NCBI GenBank assembly: GCA_015662175.1
Contig: DQUR01000262.1
Location: 1-5,173 of the forward strand
DNA: 5,173 nucleotides
Direction of reading: 5' to 3'
Origin: Thermococcus paralvinellae
GTDB taxonomy: Archaea > Methanobacteriota_B > Thermococci > Thermococcales > Thermococcaceae
The position numbers were made by a program, and so were the translations under genes. The notes under the pieces were generated by a model. That model was not told the origin of the DNA. It saw nothing but the letters and a program-made list of their open reading frames with translations, and made no database searches. Positions 4,916-5,173 of the stretch are shown here, piece after piece; within the stretch, counting starts at the first letter, position 1, and each line of letters opens with the position of its first letter.

Positions 4916-5173
4916 TCAATCCTCAATGCCCCTGTCCGTGATTCTGAAGGTTGCCTCACCTTCAGGTAGATGAGGTGAATCAATGAGCCGTGCAATTCTC
5001 TTTCCAGCCTTGCCTTTTCTGAGGTATACCCTGAGTGTGGCCGAGTGGGCCAGTATATGCCCACCAACAGGTCTCGTTGGATCACCAAAGAATGCATCCG
5101 GTCTTGCCTGGACTTGATTTGTAACGAATACCGCAATGTCATACAGGTTGGCCAAGCGGTGTAAATCTGCCAG
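4916..5173 (-). CDS. radA: RadA recombinase, C-terminal fragment
   Basis: Archaeal RecA/Rad51-family recombinase that forms filaments on single-stranded DNA and drives strand exchange. Only the last 85 codons are inside the window; the rest, including both Walker motifs, lies beyond the right edge. Visible are [20 protein letters not shown], a beta-strand ending in the conserved NQV, then the DNA-binding loop L2 region [20 protein letters not shown], then [20 protein letters not shown] and the standard archaeal RadA end [16 protein letters not shown]. No change to the conserved loop was noticed. nucS follows on the same strand after 40 nt, a pairing known in Thermococcales, which links recombination and mismatch cleavage. 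Confidence 0.96.
   Translation of the reverse strand: MADLHRLANLYDIAVFVTNQVQARPDAFFGDPTRPVGGHILAHSATLRVYLRKGKAGKRIARLIDSPHLPEGEATFRITDRGIED

Overview
The window reads as chromosomal DNA of a hyperthermophilic archaeon of the Thermococcales (Thermococcus/Pyrococcus type). The signs are near-textbook Thermococcales proteins (RadA, NucS/EndoMS, PbaA, methylthioadenosine phosphorylase), archaeal BRE/TATA promoters just upstream of genes, very short leaders, and GGTGGT/GGTGAT ribosome binding sites.

Layout, left to right. (1) Positions 1-93, minus strand: the first 31 codons of an amidohydrolase, probably of the MTA/SAH deaminase group, with its own promoter. (2) Positions 174-1757, minus strand: an AT-rich three-gene cassette. 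In transcription order it holds a 274-aa secreted precursor whose Cys-rich C-terminus resembles halocin C8, a 118-aa four-helix membrane protein, and a decayed third gene whose start overlaps the previous stop (ATGA). (3) Positions 1930-2703, minus strand: mtnP (MTA phosphorylase), ending in a hairpin plus T-tract. (4) Positions 2755-2951: a 179-bp MITE-like element with 16-bp terminal inverted repeats and an imperfect 9-bp flanking duplication, lying between the mtnP and pbaA promoters. (5) Positions 3005-4118, plus strand: pbaA (PAC2-type proteasome-assembly-chaperone homologue) followed 10 nt later by a PF0014-like gene, a pair whose P. furiosus proteins are reported to co-assemble. (6) Positions 4108-4875, minus strand: nucS (mismatch endonuclease), overlapping the previous gene tail to tail. 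(7) Positions 4916-5173, minus strand: the C-terminal 85 codons of radA, directly upstream of nucS.

How the genes relate. mtnP and the putative deaminase both handle methylthioadenosine-type nucleosides, and the cassette sits between them, which suggests insertion of an accessory island next to housekeeping salvage genes. radA-nucS is a DNA-repair pair. pbaA plus the PF0014-like gene encode an assembly of unclear cellular role. The most interesting part is the cassette: a candidate halocin C8-type archaeocin precursor in a hyperthermophile, with a membrane-protein partner and a degraded third member. All assignments are by eye; homology searches were not possible here.
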